Notes under the pieces: model-generated
The model's input: only the letters and a program-made list of their open reading frames with translations
Told to the model about the DNA's origin: nothing
Database searches by the model: none
Assembly (NCBI RefSeq): GCF_007998985.1
Contig: NZ_CP041659.1
Location: forward strand, 1,300,001 to 1,364,000
DNA length: 64,000 nt
Origin: Sphingomonas xanthus
Lineage (GTDB): Bacteria; Pseudomonadota; Alphaproteobacteria; Sphingomonadales; Sphingomonadaceae
Direction of reading: 5' to 3'
Translations under genes and position numbers: made by a program
Part shown: piece by piece, positions 9,101 through 16,843 of the stretch
Numbering within the stretch: the stretch's first letter is position 1
Layout of the letters: every line of letters starts with the position of its first letter

Positions 9101-11908
9101 GGCACTGATCGAGCCAGTCTGGATGAACCCGCCCCGGCCAACGCCGCCGGCTCCGCCGTGGCCGCCGGTCCCGCCATCGCCATCGCCGCCGGCCCCGCCG
9201 GCCCCCCCTTCGCCGCGCGCGCTGATCAGGGCCGCGCCGCTGTCGAGCGTGCCGCCAGCGGCGCTGCCGACATAGATGATGTTGCCACCGGTGCCGTTGC
9301 CCCCGGCTCCCCCATTGCCGCCGGAATTGCCTCCGCTACCGGCGCCGCCCTCGCCGCCGATGCCGTCGGCGACGATGACCGCGCTCCCGATCGTCAGCGT
9401 TCCGCCGATCGCTGCGGCGCCGAAGCCGAAGACTGCATCGACCACACCGCCAAGGGCGTTGCCGCCCGCTCCGCCATTACCGCCGCCGCCGCCAGTTGCA
9501 TCGACCGCGACGATCAGGTTGCCGACGTCGATGTTACCGACATAGGCGACGACATCGGCCTCGCCGCCGTTGGCGTTCCCGCCGTTGCCGTCGAAGCCAT
9601 TGCCACCCTGGGCCGACCCGTCGAGCAAGGCGGTGCCGCTCACCGTCAGCGACCCGCCAGCGCCGGTGTAAAGCGCCACGGCGATCGGACTCAGCTCGTC
9701 GGTCGGGGGCGACACGCGCGCGGTGGCATTGCCGCCGACCGCGCCCTCGCCACCAGTCGCCGAAGCATCGAGAAGCAGGTCGTTGGAAAATTGGATGGTG
9801 CCGCCATCCGTGCCGACGCGGGCGGTGCCGCCGAAGGCATTGCCGCCGGTCGCACCAAATGCGTCTCCGCCGAGCCCTGCGGCAACCACCTCGGCTAAGC
9901 CGCCGATATCGATGCTGCCCACGCCGGCGTAGATTTGCGCGAAGCCGCCCTCGCCGGTTCCGCCGGAGCCGCTGAAACCTTCGCCGTAATTCGACGCGCC
10001 GATCCCCTCGGCGCCGACCAGCACGTCAGCGGCGATGTCGATCGCTCCGCCATTATAGACGTCGATCCGCGCCGAGCCGCCCCGTCCAAGCCCGCCGTTA
10101 TTGCCGAAACCGAACCCGCCAAAACCGCCCGCTTCTACGATGGCATCGCCGGTCACCGTCAGCGAGGAATTGTCGCCGGCACTCAGCGCCGCCGTCCCGC
10201 CGATTCCCTGCCCGGCCTGCGCATCGCCTGCGCCGCCGTACCCGCTAGCGTTGACGACGACATTGCCGAGCGTCATCTGGTTTCCGCTGCCGACATTGGT
10301 GTGGACGCTTGCGTTGCCGCCAGTGCCGTTGCCGCCGACCACATTGCAGACCGAACATTCCCCGGCGGAGCCGCCGTATCCCTGCGCCGACACATAGGTT
10401 GAACCGGCAATGTCGACATTGGCATTTCCGGTGATGGACATGACGAGCGCGGTGCCGCCGGTGCCGTTGCCGCCGGACCCGTCGCCATAATATTGCTCAC
10501 CGCCATAACCGTCGGCAGAAACGCTAACGTTGCCGCCGACCGTCAGGGTCGAGTTGTTGCCAATGTTGATTTGCGCGTTGCCGCCGGTCGCGTTGCCGCC
10601 GTTCAGGCCGTTGTCTTGCGCCGGGGCGCCATAGCTGTCGGAATTGAGCCAGACGCTGCCGCCGATGGTCGCCGTCGAGCCGCCAGTTGCCCCCAGCCGC
10701 GTGATCAATCCGGTCTCGGAACCGTCGGCATTGCGCCGGAAGGCGCGGGCATAAAGATCGCCGCCGATCGTCAGCGCATTGCCGTTTGCAGCATCGATCA
10801 GGATGTTGCCTCCGACCGTCGTCGCCTCGCCGCCGTAGACTGTCAGGTCACGGCCAAAGGAAAGGGCGCCGCCGGCGCTGCTGATCGACACGTTGCCGCT
10901 GATCTGGGCATCGACGTCCGATGAGAAGGTGGCGTTGGTTGCACTGAGGTCGACTTGGGACGTTCCCGCCGCCGTCCAGGGCGCGCCGCCTTGAACGTCA
11001 TATCCCCCCGACAGGACGACACTGTTCCCCTCGACCGTCGCCGACGTCGCCGTTTCGAAGCCGATCGATGCACCGTTGTTGATCAGCATGGTGACGGCAT
11101 CATTCTTGGCCACGGCGACCAGATACGCGTGGTGATTGCTGCCTTCGACCGCGCTGTTGCGGGCGATCGTCCCGCCGTCGACATGGATACCCGTCGCCGC
11201 GTCGGTGCCGGTTGTCACCTCGATGTTGAAAAGCCCGTCGGGCGAAAAGCTTATCGTCGCGGCTTCCGCCGCGACCAGTGCCGCCGCCGTGTCGGTACGG
11301 ATCGTTCCCTGGTGCACTATCCGCGGCGCGACCAGCGCCACATAGCTGCCAGCGCCGTTAGCGGAAATCTGCGAGCCCGCGAGTGTGGTAATTGATGCGT
11401 TGGGATTGGCGGCATTGAATTGCGCGACCGAGCCAATCAGGAATTCGCCATTGCCATCGACGGTCAGCGGCGATGCACTCAGGACCAACGAGCCGACGTT
11501 AATGACCGCCGTGCTTCCGACCACGAAACCCGACGGGCTATAGAAAAAGATGGCGCCGCCGACGTCGCCTTGGATCGTGCCGTTGAGGCTAATCACCCGG
11601 TTGGCATCGGCGACGTCGATCCGGTTGAGCACCGCAAAGGGACCGAAGCCCGAGAATGTCGCGGTAGTGCCGGCGGGCTGGAAATTGATCGGGCTGGTGC
11701 CCGGCGCGTTGTCGGTTGGGGTCCAGTCAATCACCGCCGTCGATGAATTGACCATCACGTCGGTCGTGCCGACACCGGTGGAGACGAAGACGTCGCCGGA
11801 CGATATGCTCGAACTGCCTTGGAAGCTCTGGGCTGCGGCACCGGCGGTAAGCACGACGGCAATTGCCATGCTCGACACACGGGACAGTTGGGACAGTCTA
11901 CGCGTCAT
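6122..11908 (-). CDS. TpsA-type filamentous haemagglutinin-like exoprotein
   Basis: 1928 aa. The start is fixed by an AGGAGG Shine-Dalgarno 5 nt before ATG and by a signal peptide (residues 1-27, ending near AAAQ). Residues about 28-280 form the haemagglutination-activity (TPS) domain, with the FFYSPSGFVVG element that corresponds to the NPNGI-type motif. Residues about 430-1040 hold some 13 Gly-rich imperfect repeats. After that come beta-helix-type strand repeats, and the last 110 residues are acidic and Pro-rich, ending in a PPPSYQQETQQ tail. It should be exported across the outer membrane by the TpsB encoded 9 nt upstream and act on the surface as an adhesin or matrix protein. No toxin domain of the CDI type is visible at the C-terminus. 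Confidence 0.88.
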   Translation of the reverse strand: MTRRLSQLSRVSSMAIAVVLTAGAAAQSFQGSSSISSGDVFVSTGVGTTDVMVNSSTAVIDWTPTDNAPGTSPINFQPAGTTATFSGFGPFAVLNRIDVADANRVISLNGTIQGDVGGAIFFYSPSGFVVGSTAVINVGSLVLSASPLTVDGNGEFLIGSVAQFNAANPNASITTLAGSQISANGAGSYVALVAPRIVHQGTIRTDTAAALVAAEAATISFSPDGLFNIEVTTGTDAATGIHVDGGTIARNSAVEGSNHHAYLVAVAKNDAVTMLINNGASIGFETATSATVEGNSVVLSGGYDVQGGAPWTAAGTSQVDLSATNATFSSDVDAQISGNVSISSAGGALSFGRDLTVYGGEATTVGGNILIDAANGNALTIGGDLYARAFRRNADGSETGLITRLGATGGSTATIGGSVWLNSDSYGAPAQDNGLNGGNATGGNAQINIGNNSTLTVGGNVSVSADGYGGEQYYGDGSGGNGTGGTALVMSITGNANVDIAGSTYVSAQGYGGSAGECSVCNVVGGNGTGGNASVHTNVGSGNQMTLGNVVVNASGYGGAGDAQAGQGIGGTAALSAGDNSSLTVTGDAIVEAGGFGGFGFGNNGGLGRGGSARIDVYNGGAIDIAADVLVGAEGIGASNYGEGFSGSGGTGEGGFAQIYAGVGSIDIGGLAEVVAAGLGGDAFGATGGNAFGGTARVGTDGGTIQFSNDLLLDASATGGEGAVGGNATARVSPPTDELSPIAVALYTGAGGSLTVSGTALLDGSAQGGNGFDGNGGNANGGEADVVAYVGNIDVGNLIVAVDATGGGGGNGGAGGNALGGVVDAVFGFGAAAIGGTLTIGSAVIVADGIGGEGGAGSGGNSGGNGGAGGNGTGGNIIYVGSAAGGTLDSGAALISARGEGGAGGAGGDGDGGTGGHGGAGGVGRGGFIQTGSISADQAPGVGGGAFYTTLLQDVSGIGGVGGNGGTGGGGDGAGGNGGDAFGGRSLFLSRGVLVTADAVQLIADATGGDGGFGSTDGDGGDGTTGVILVESKDRFGHPTQRGTLNVGTIDGSAVAIGGIGATDGTGTATGGSYFRLLNGDATIGSINITVSGDLYNGTLGPSYVSVRDGLVTVGDFSFTTSGDLGLDGNNGTMDANSITLSAGNFLAFPPAPSPPIVAATYSAGSFDISTGGDFVTNANLDSGSGLAISAPGSIIMADADAQGSIDLAALGGSLTAGTVTAGGHADLFAADSIATGSIQSGSFLTLDAMNGISTGALSAAGDISGFSGGPISIGNASSLGGSIFLDSGGALATGNLDALFGIELSAVGAIGFGDTDSDYLDFDSGGAVTGGDIIAGTYATGEAQGAVSLGNVNVGILRSGGITDDGFAAGFASATSVSVGNVAVDEAIGFATFGTLTTGNLSAGTGVMALVQGNMSFGSITTAPNGQVYLADAQMFLDAGGPDNFDATMVLNSPPIATSGSISIGGPVSTGALAAAAGTSFSAQALNAPFFVDVSAGGLLTVGGVWNVGDAYLTSGDIAINAAINAAEVGLVSTNGTRTVIGDGTGLSGYNLSNAEYNLISADDINVTADSALGAAPTMIIGDLNVAIPGSSEGVEYDFTTWNSQTETGEGSIRIVGDMLFTGMGEFDVIDFTTGRFELDAETGTLALTGAGNALAGTVEIYASNIHIASGAILDQLAVDPQYAGYRDDLNAPAAVERPDGVLRAGSVAIEFGNVEPGELYTLYVQNSGTQARPAGFLVSESVLFSEGSEQGFAPGSIDVVINGQIETSNGTLTGADVRDALVEAEGDLTPFTATSTVNGCLLTGPCTLAGPIPPGFLPTPGIQDEIRLVENNQMPPPEFGNEDFIDDNDEDTEDSQTSPIVPPAPLFDTSEMETADGTVTPEIGTSMRSSPGIKREGDVDDPVSGTGNPALMESAPPPSYQQETQQ
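8790..10620 (-). repeat. About 13 Gly-rich repeats inside the TpsA gene
   Basis: Within the exoprotein gene the translated sequence repeats a module of about 45-60 residues. Each has a GGNGTGG-like turn, a short beta strand, a G-x-GG core, a second strand ending V-x-A, and a closing DATGG/ADGIGG-like turn. I count 13 copies, with the spacers becoming richer in GGAGG toward the C-terminal side. The DNA is correspondingly dense in gccgccg on the plus strand. Boundaries are approximate. The copies are diverged rather than identical, so this is an old expansion and not a recent tandem duplication. Confidence 0.7.
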
Positions 11909-11917
11909 ACGAACCTC

Positions 11918-13630
11918 CTATGGGAGAATGCGGCCGGTCAGCGTGACCAGCAGCCGGACATCTCCCTTGCGATTGTCGATTCCAGCCTTTTCGAGTGGTA
12001 CCGCCAGCGTGCTGTCGAGGCGGAACCGGTCGCTCAATTCGGCGCGCACGCCGGCACCGGCCGAAGTCAGTCGGTCGGCGCCCATGCCGTCGTTCTTATT
12101 CCACGCCCAGGCGGCGTCACCGAAGACATAAGGTTGCAAGGTCAGGCGTGAACGGGCGATCGGGGCAAGCCGCGGACCGCGCATCTCGACGGTCAGGCCG
12201 ACGCCGCTGTCGCCGCTCAACGTTCCCGGGTCATAGCCGCGGCCGACCGTATAATTGCCTGCCGTAAACTCCTCGAAGCTCAAAAGCGCGTCGAAGGCAT
12301 ATTGGAGCCGGGGGCTGACCGCGATCGCCATGTCGCGGCCAAGCGCCAGTTCGGCCTGCCCGCCCAGTCGCAGGACGGTGGCGTCGGCCTCGCCGTCGAT
12401 CCGGCTTGGCGGCACGGCGTCGGCGGCGTCGCTTGCATCGAAAATGTCGAGCCCCTTGCGCAACTCGGCAAAGGCGTTGGCCTTCCAGGCCGGGCGCCGC
12501 GAGGTGAGGTCGATCGCGTCCCAATCGGCACGCAGCCACAGTACGCGCAGCTTGTCGCGGGTCAGGGGGCCGAAGAATTCGACCTTTTGGTCGAGGAAGT
12601 CGAAGCCGAGGCCAGCCCACAGGTTGGACGACTGGCTGCGAATCAGCGGATAGCGGGCATCGACCGACCAGTAGAGCGTCTTGGCCTTGAGGTCCGGCGT
12701 GGCCTCGTTGCCGCCGATGTCGGGCTTGGTCCAAGCATAGGTAAGCTGGCCGCCGATCGTCAGTCCTTCGCTGCCGGGGCGAAAACTATGCGCCGCCTGC
12801 AGGATTTTCTGCTCCTTGAGATCGGCGGTCGAATAGAAGGAGAGCGTGGTGACATCGCCAAGCCCGGTTAGACCGTAAAGCTGTCCGCGAACCTGTCCGC
12901 CCCAGCGTCCGGTCGAAGATGCGGCGAGGTTCTGGACGGTCGCGTCGAGCGAGAAGGGGCGCCGAAGTACCGCGACCTCGCCGACCAGTTCACCCGGACC
13001 GGTTCCCGCAGGCTTGAGCGTCAGCTGGACATTATATCCCGGAATGTCCCGGGCAAGCAGCAAGTAGCGCTCGGCCCGATTGCGGTCGAAATATTCGTCC
13101 TCGGTCAGCTTGTTGAGATAAGCCGCGAGTTTGGCTTCGGCGCCATCGGTCTGGCCGCGCGCGCGGACCGCGGTGACCCGGGCATAGAGCGTTTCCATCC
13201 GCACCACGCCGTCGTCGATGCGCTGCGTCGGGACCTGGACGGCCGCCAGATAGCCCTTGTTTCGAAGCAGTGTCGCGGCAGCATCACGAATTTCACAAAG
13301 GACGGCGACAGGCTGGTTGGGCCCGGCGAACTGCGCCCAGGTCGAGCGCATTTCTTCGGGACTCGCGCCCTTCAGGTTGTTGAACTGGACGTCGTTGATC
13401 GCCAGCCGGACGTCCGCGTAGCGCGGGTCAGCCAGCGGGCAGGGCGACCGCTCGACGTCGCCGACCACATTTAGCGAAGGCCGCGGGCCCTCGCGCGGAG
13501 TCGTGATTCGGGAAAGCTCTTCGCGGGTCGGTGCGACCGATTGCGCCGTCGCAGGAACGGCGGCCAGCAGCGCCGCACTCCCCAACAGGAAAGTGCCGAT
13601 ATTGTGATTCCGCCAAGTCCAACGCCCCAT
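11918..13630 (-). CDS. TpsB outer-membrane transporter (ShlB/FhaC/HecB family)
   Basis: 570 aa with signal peptide (cleavage near AATAQS, about residue 30). After a short linker there are two POTRA-like regions (about 55-215) and then a C-terminal beta-barrel of the FhaC type. The barrel carries VGRGYDPG (about residue 455), the conserved VRGY/F motif of loop 6, and ends with an aromatic-poor but typical strand (LLVTLTGRILP). It is the pore of two-partner (type Vb) secretion and is expected to export the TpsA encoded next. A strong AAAGGGGG ribosome site precedes the ATG. The FNR/FixK-like box lies 85-98 nt upstream of the start. Confidence 0.88.
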   Translation of the reverse strand: MGRWTWRNHNIGTFLLGSAALLAAVPATAQSVAPTREELSRITTPREGPRPSLNVVGDVERSPCPLADPRYADVRLAINDVQFNNLKGASPEEMRSTWAQFAGPNQPVAVLCEIRDAAATLLRNKGYLAAVQVPTQRIDDGVVRMETLYARVTAVRARGQTDGAEAKLAAYLNKLTEDEYFDRNRAERYLLLARDIPGYNVQLTLKPAGTGPGELVGEVAVLRRPFSLDATVQNLAASSTGRWGGQVRGQLYGLTGLGDVTTLSFYSTADLKEQKILQAAHSFRPGSEGLTIGGQLTYAWTKPDIGGNEATPDLKAKTLYWSVDARYPLIRSQSSNLWAGLGFDFLDQKVEFFGPLTRDKLRVLWLRADWDAIDLTSRRPAWKANAFAELRKGLDIFDASDAADAVPPSRIDGEADATVLRLGGQAELALGRDMAIAVSPRLQYAFDALLSFEEFTAGNYTVGRGYDPGTLSGDSGVGLTVEMRGPRLAPIARSRLTLQPYVFGDAAWAWNKNDGMGADRLTSAGAGVRAELSDRFRLDSTLAVPLEKAGIDNRKGDVRLLVTLTGRILP

Positions 13631-13714
13631 ACCGCCCCCTTTGCGAGCATGAGGGGACCCGATCCGGCAACATACTGGCCGCGCCCCCGCGCGTTAAATT
13701 TGGTGTAACCGAAA

Positions 13715-13728
13715 TTGATCTGAGTCAA
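13715..13728. promoter_or_regulatory. FNR/FixK/Dnr-type operator
   Basis: TTGAT-CTGA-GTCAA is a 5-4-5 inverted repeat that matches the FnrL/FixK/Dnr consensus TTGAT-N4-(A/G)TCAA. It sits in the AT-rich gap between the TpsB start (13630) and the 3' end of hutG (13808), so the only gene it can drive in normal orientation is the TpsB-TpsA-CHAT operon. It suggests control by oxygen limitation or nitric oxide. The match is seen directly; binding is inferred. Confidence 0.55.
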
Positions 13729-13807
13729 TCTTTTACGGCATGAATCAAGATCAACTGATCCCGATCGAGGACGACTTCCCCTGTCGCGTCAGCCAGAATC
13801 TCGCCGT

Positions 13808-14704
13808 TCAGGGCATTGTTGGTCGCTGTTCGAAGCCAGCGAGGCATTCGGCGACCCAGCGTGCCGCGGTGAGCGCGCTGAGGTCGCTGCTGTCCAGTGG
13901 CGGATCCCATTCCGTCAAGTCGATCAGTCTCACCCTTGGCTCCGCCGCAAGCATGCGGACCGCCGTGAAAAAGTCATCGACGGCCAGTCCTGCGGGGCGG
14001 GCGCCAGGTGCGCCGGGGAACTGGCTGCGGTCGATGACATCGATGTCGCAGTCGATCATCACTGCTCGGCAGTGAGCGACGTGCTGCAAGGCGGTTGAAA
14101 TGGCGGAGGCGATCCCGCTCCGCCGCAGCTGATCCATGGTCACGACCAAATGGCCGCCGTCGACGGCGTCGCGGTGCATCTCCAAACTGTTGGCAAAAGG
14201 GGCAAGGCCGACTTGGGCGATATTGCGTCCCGGCATGCCGTCGTCCCGCAGCGCACGTACCGGGTTGCCGTTGCCAAGGCCCGCGGACGTGTCCCGCATG
14301 TCGAAATGCGCATCAAGCGTGATGAGCCCCACCTGGTCGAGCGGAAGGCCCAGCGCATGGACTCCAGCCCGTGTCACCGCATTATTGCCCCCGACCAGCA
14401 ACGTCAGCGGATGCTGCATCACGCTGGCTTTGCAGGCTTCAACGATTGCCGGCGTGGCATCCTCGATGCTCAGGCCGGCGACCGGCACGTCTCCATGATC
14501 GGCGATCAGGCTGGCCAACTCGTGGCCGGTCTCGACATCGTAGCGCCCTATTCGCCGCAAGGTCGCGCGGAGCAGCGCCGGAGCGAGGTCGCAGCGGCCG
14601 GGCGTGACCGATCCCGCGTCTAGCGGCGCGCCGACGAGCCCGACCGGGGCATCGGCATGCCTGTCGACCACGAGGTCAGAAAGATTGGGCCAACCGCTAC
14701 TCAT
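13808..14704 (-). CDS. hutG: Formimidoylglutamase-like arginase-family protein
   Basis: 298 aa ureohydrolase-fold protein. Metal-ligand motifs: DAHFD (D131, H133, D135) and DCDID (D220, D222) are present, but the first motif, GGDHS in arginases, reads GGNNA here (N107, N108), so the usual first His ligand is replaced by Asn. The call as HutG, which splits N-formimidoyl-glutamate into glutamate and formamide at the end of histidine degradation, rests on the divergent hutI only 40 nt away. Agmatinase or another amidinohydrolase remains possible. hutU and hutH are not in the window. Confidence 0.7.
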   Translation of the reverse strand: MSSGWPNLSDLVVDRHADAPVGLVGAPLDAGSVTPGRCDLAPALLRATLRRIGRYDVETGHELASLIADHGDVPVAGLSIEDATPAIVEACKASVMQHPLTLLVGGNNAVTRAGVHALGLPLDQVGLITLDAHFDMRDTSAGLGNGNPVRALRDDGMPGRNIAQVGLAPFANSLEMHRDAVDGGHLVVTMDQLRRSGIASAISTALQHVAHCRAVMIDCDIDVIDRSQFPGAPGARPAGLAVDDFFTAVRMLAAEPRVRLIDLTEWDPPLDSSDLSALTAARWVAECLAGFEQRPTMP

Positions 14705-14744
14705 TGGCTTGACCTAGCAGCTTTGCCCCGCGATTCCAGATTGC

Positions 14745-15962
14745 ATGTGGGACCGACTGATTACCGATTGCCATGTCGCGACCATGGTCGCCCAGCCTGG
14801 CAATCCGCTTGGCATCTTTCCCAACGCGGCGATCGGGATCGACGGCGGCCGCATCGTCCGGGTCGGCAAGCGCACCGAGTTGGCCGGGTTCCGCGCCCGG
14901 GAGGTCGTCGCCTGCGGCGGCGCGTGGATCACCCCGGGGCTGGTCGATTGTCATACCCACCTGGTGTTTGGCGGAACCCGCGCCAACGAACATGCGATGC
15001 GCCGTGCTGGCGCAACCTACGAGGATATCGCCAAAGCCGGTGGCGGAATCGCATCGACCGTCGGCGCGACCCGGGCGGCATCGGCCGACCAGTTGCGCGA
15101 ATCCGCTCGTCGCCGCCTCCATGCCTTGATGGAGGGCGGTGTCACTACGGTGGAGATCAAGTCCGGCTATGGGCTCGACACGGCGGCGGAAATGCGGCTC
15201 CTCAATGTTGCCAAGGCGATCGGCCGGGAGGAGCCGGTGCGGATCGTCGGCACCTTGCTGGCCGCCCATGCCCTCCCGGCCGAGGCGAAGGAAGGCGCCG
15301 CTCGCGACGCCTATGTGAAGATGATCGCCGAGGAGATGATCCCTGCGGTCGCGCGGGCCGGGCTCGCAACCAGCGTGGACGCCTTTTGCGAAACCATCGC
15401 CTTTACCGCACAGGAAGTGGAAAAGGTGTTCACCGCAGCGCGGGCCAACGGATTGCCGGTGCGCCTTCATGCCGAACAATTGTCCAACCAGAAGGGCGCG
15501 GAGCTGGCGGCGCGTTACAAGGCGCTGAGCGCCGATCATCTCGAGCATCTCGGCTCGGCCGGCGCGCGGGCGATGGCCGCCGCGGGGACAGTTGCCGTGC
15601 TGTTGCCGGGCGCTTTTTATGCACTCAATGAAAAAAAGAAGCCGCCGGTCGATATGCTGCGCGACGCGGGCGTTCCGATCGCCATCGCCACCGATTGCAA
15701 TCCCGGGACCTCGCCGCTGCTCAATCCGCAGTTGGTGATGAACATGGCTTGCACGCTGTTCGGATTGACCCCGGAGGAGGCGATTGCCGGGATGACGATC
15801 AACGCAGCGCGGGCGCTCGGCCTAGCCCATGAAATCGGATCGATCGAGGCCGGCAAGGCTGCCGACCTGTGCGTCTGGCAGATCGATGAATTGAGCGAGC
15901 TTGGCTACTGGATCGGCATGCCGGGTCCAGCGCGGCGCATGTTCGCCGGGCAGGATGCCTAA
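14745..15962 (+). CDS. hutI: Imidazolonepropionase
   Basis: 405 aa amidohydrolase-superfamily enzyme, the usual length for HutI. It opens 4-imidazolone-5-propionate to N-formimidoyl-glutamate, the third step of histidine degradation, in the cytoplasm. Metal ligands are visible: CHTHLVFGG (about residue 65), the HAEQ motif (about 242) and the ATDCNPG Asp (about 317). KSGYGLDT near 140 is a family substrate-binding element. It is divergent from hutG, which makes the product's next step. Its TAA overlaps the 3' end of the convergent DUF2147 gene by 4 nt. Confidence 0.93.
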   Translation: MWDRLITDCHVATMVAQPGNPLGIFPNAAIGIDGGRIVRVGKRTELAGFRAREVVACGGAWITPGLVDCHTHLVFGGTRANEHAMRRAGATYEDIAKAGGGIASTVGATRAASADQLRESARRRLHALMEGGVTTVEIKSGYGLDTAAEMRLLNVAKAIGREEPVRIVGTLLAAHALPAEAKEGAARDAYVKMIAEEMIPAVARAGLATSVDAFCETIAFTAQEVEKVFTAARANGLPVRLHAEQLSNQKGAELAARYKALSADHLEHLGSAGARAMAAAGTVAVLLPGAFYALNEKKKPPVDMLRDAGVPIAIATDCNPGTSPLLNPQLVMNMACTLFGLTPEEAIAGMTINAARALGLAHEIGSIEAGKAADLCVWQIDELSELGYWIGMPGPARRMFAGQDA

Positions 15963-16357
15963 TTCACCCGCGACCAGTTGCCGCTCTTGCAGATGATGGC
16001 CAGCACGCAGCCCGAAACCTGCAGCCGGTTGGGCGCAAGCTGCTTGATCCGGCCACTGGCGTTCATGTTCCGGTCCGGCACGAAAACCCGCGCGCTATAT
16101 GCGCCCGGGCCGGTTGGGCGGATGTCGCGAATAAGCGTCGCGCCAATGAGGTCGGTACCGCTGCCCTTTTCGGCGCGGGCCTGCTGCTTCTTGGAAGCGC
16201 GCACAACTGTCCCGCACAGCGCCGAACCGCAAGGTTTGATGTCGATCTGAAGATTGCCCTTCTGCCAGCGCCCCTCGATCGGGCTGCGGGCTTCGGCAGG
16301 CACAGCCACGGTCAGTGCAAGAGTCGTGGCGGCGAGTAGATATCTGGCCTTGGTCAT
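15959..16357 (-). CDS. DUF2147 domain secreted protein
   Basis: 132 aa. The start was placed at the ATG followed by a good signal peptide (MTKARYLLAATTLALTVAVPAEA); an open frame continues upstream but reads like non-coding sequence. The mature part has the DUF2147 pattern: G-x-W near the front, DIKPCGSALCG with a Cys pair, and the closing LQVSGCVLAIICKS-NW. Two further Cys near the end suggest disulfides. Function is unknown; members are small periplasmic beta-barrel-like proteins. It is divergent from the Fur-box promoter of the next locus. Confidence 0.8.
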   Translation of the reverse strand: MTKARYLLAATTLALTVAVPAEARSPIEGRWQKGNLQIDIKPCGSALCGTVVRASKKQQARAEKGSGTDLIGATLIRDIRPTGPGAYSARVFVPDRNMNASGRIKQLAPNRLQVSGCVLAIICKSGNWSRVN

Positions 16358-16445
16358 GGCTGAAACACTAGCCGGACAATGTGGCGAGGATCGGTCGACA
16401 GAATGAGCGCCAGATGAACGAAGCACGATAACTGCAATACGGCTA

Positions 16446-16464
16446 TTGATAATCATTCTCAATT
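16446..16464. promoter_or_regulatory. Fur box
   Basis: TTGATAATCATTCTCAATT, or AATTGAGAATGATTATCAA on the other strand, is a classical iron-uptake regulator (Fur) site of the GATAAT-x-ATTCTC type. It lies 38 nt upstream of the ATG at 16502 and 89 nt upstream of the divergent DUF2147 gene. The position suits iron repression of the short reading frame that follows, which looks like the relic of a siderophore receptor. Confidence 0.65.
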
Positions 16465-16501
16465 AACCTTGCGGCTCCGACATTGATTGAAGGGGTGATT
16501 G

Positions 16502-16843
16502 ATGCGTTCCCTGTTGCGTGCGGCGCCCGCCGCGCTGTTTCTCTCCGTCTCCGTTCCAGCCCTTGCGTCCCCGTCGACCGGACCGGCCGTCGATCCCGCG
16601 GCTGAGGTTGGCCCCAAGGGCGAAGATGAGGCGATCATCGCTACCGGAACGCGCACCCGCCTTCCAATCACCGCCCTTCCGCTGACCGTTGACCTCGTCA
16701 GTGGCAAGGCCTTCATTGACCAGGTCGCCGTGTCAGGGCTCGGCCTGCTCGGCTCGCTCGCGACGTGGAGCTTCTGGATTCGCAAGGCCAGGCGCAAGCC
16801 GGCACAGCCTTCTCGCGGCGCATTGGCGGGCTACCTCGCCTGA
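16502..16843 (+). pseudogene. TonB-receptor N-terminus fused in frame to a PepSY-like C-terminus (deletion relic)
   Basis: 113 codons from ATG (a TTG lies one codon earlier). Residues 1-23 are a signal peptide. Residues about 40-80 contain IIATGTRTRLP, a TonB-box/plug start typical of siderophore receptors (usually VTGTRT...LPLTVD...), ending at QVAVSG. Then the plug stops abruptly and a single membrane helix (LGLLGSLATWSFW) with a basic IRKARRKP tail follows, like the end of PepSY-associated membrane proteins. In many proteobacteria a receptor gene and a PepSY gene form an iron-regulated pair, so a clean in-frame deletion joining them would give exactly this. A real small membrane protein cannot be excluded, since the frame is intact. 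Confidence 0.5.

Noticed and set aside
9276..9545. Pro-rich open frame on the plus strand inside the TpsA gene, and long plus-strand frames through 8795-9898
   Set aside because: They are antisense to the Gly-repeat coding sequence (GGN codons read as CCN Pro), with no ribosome site and no recognisable domain.
13740..13807. Possible small plus-strand gene starting at ATG 13740
   Set aside because: Runs antisense into hutG with no ribosome site and no conserved features; the AT-rich part is better explained as the operator region.
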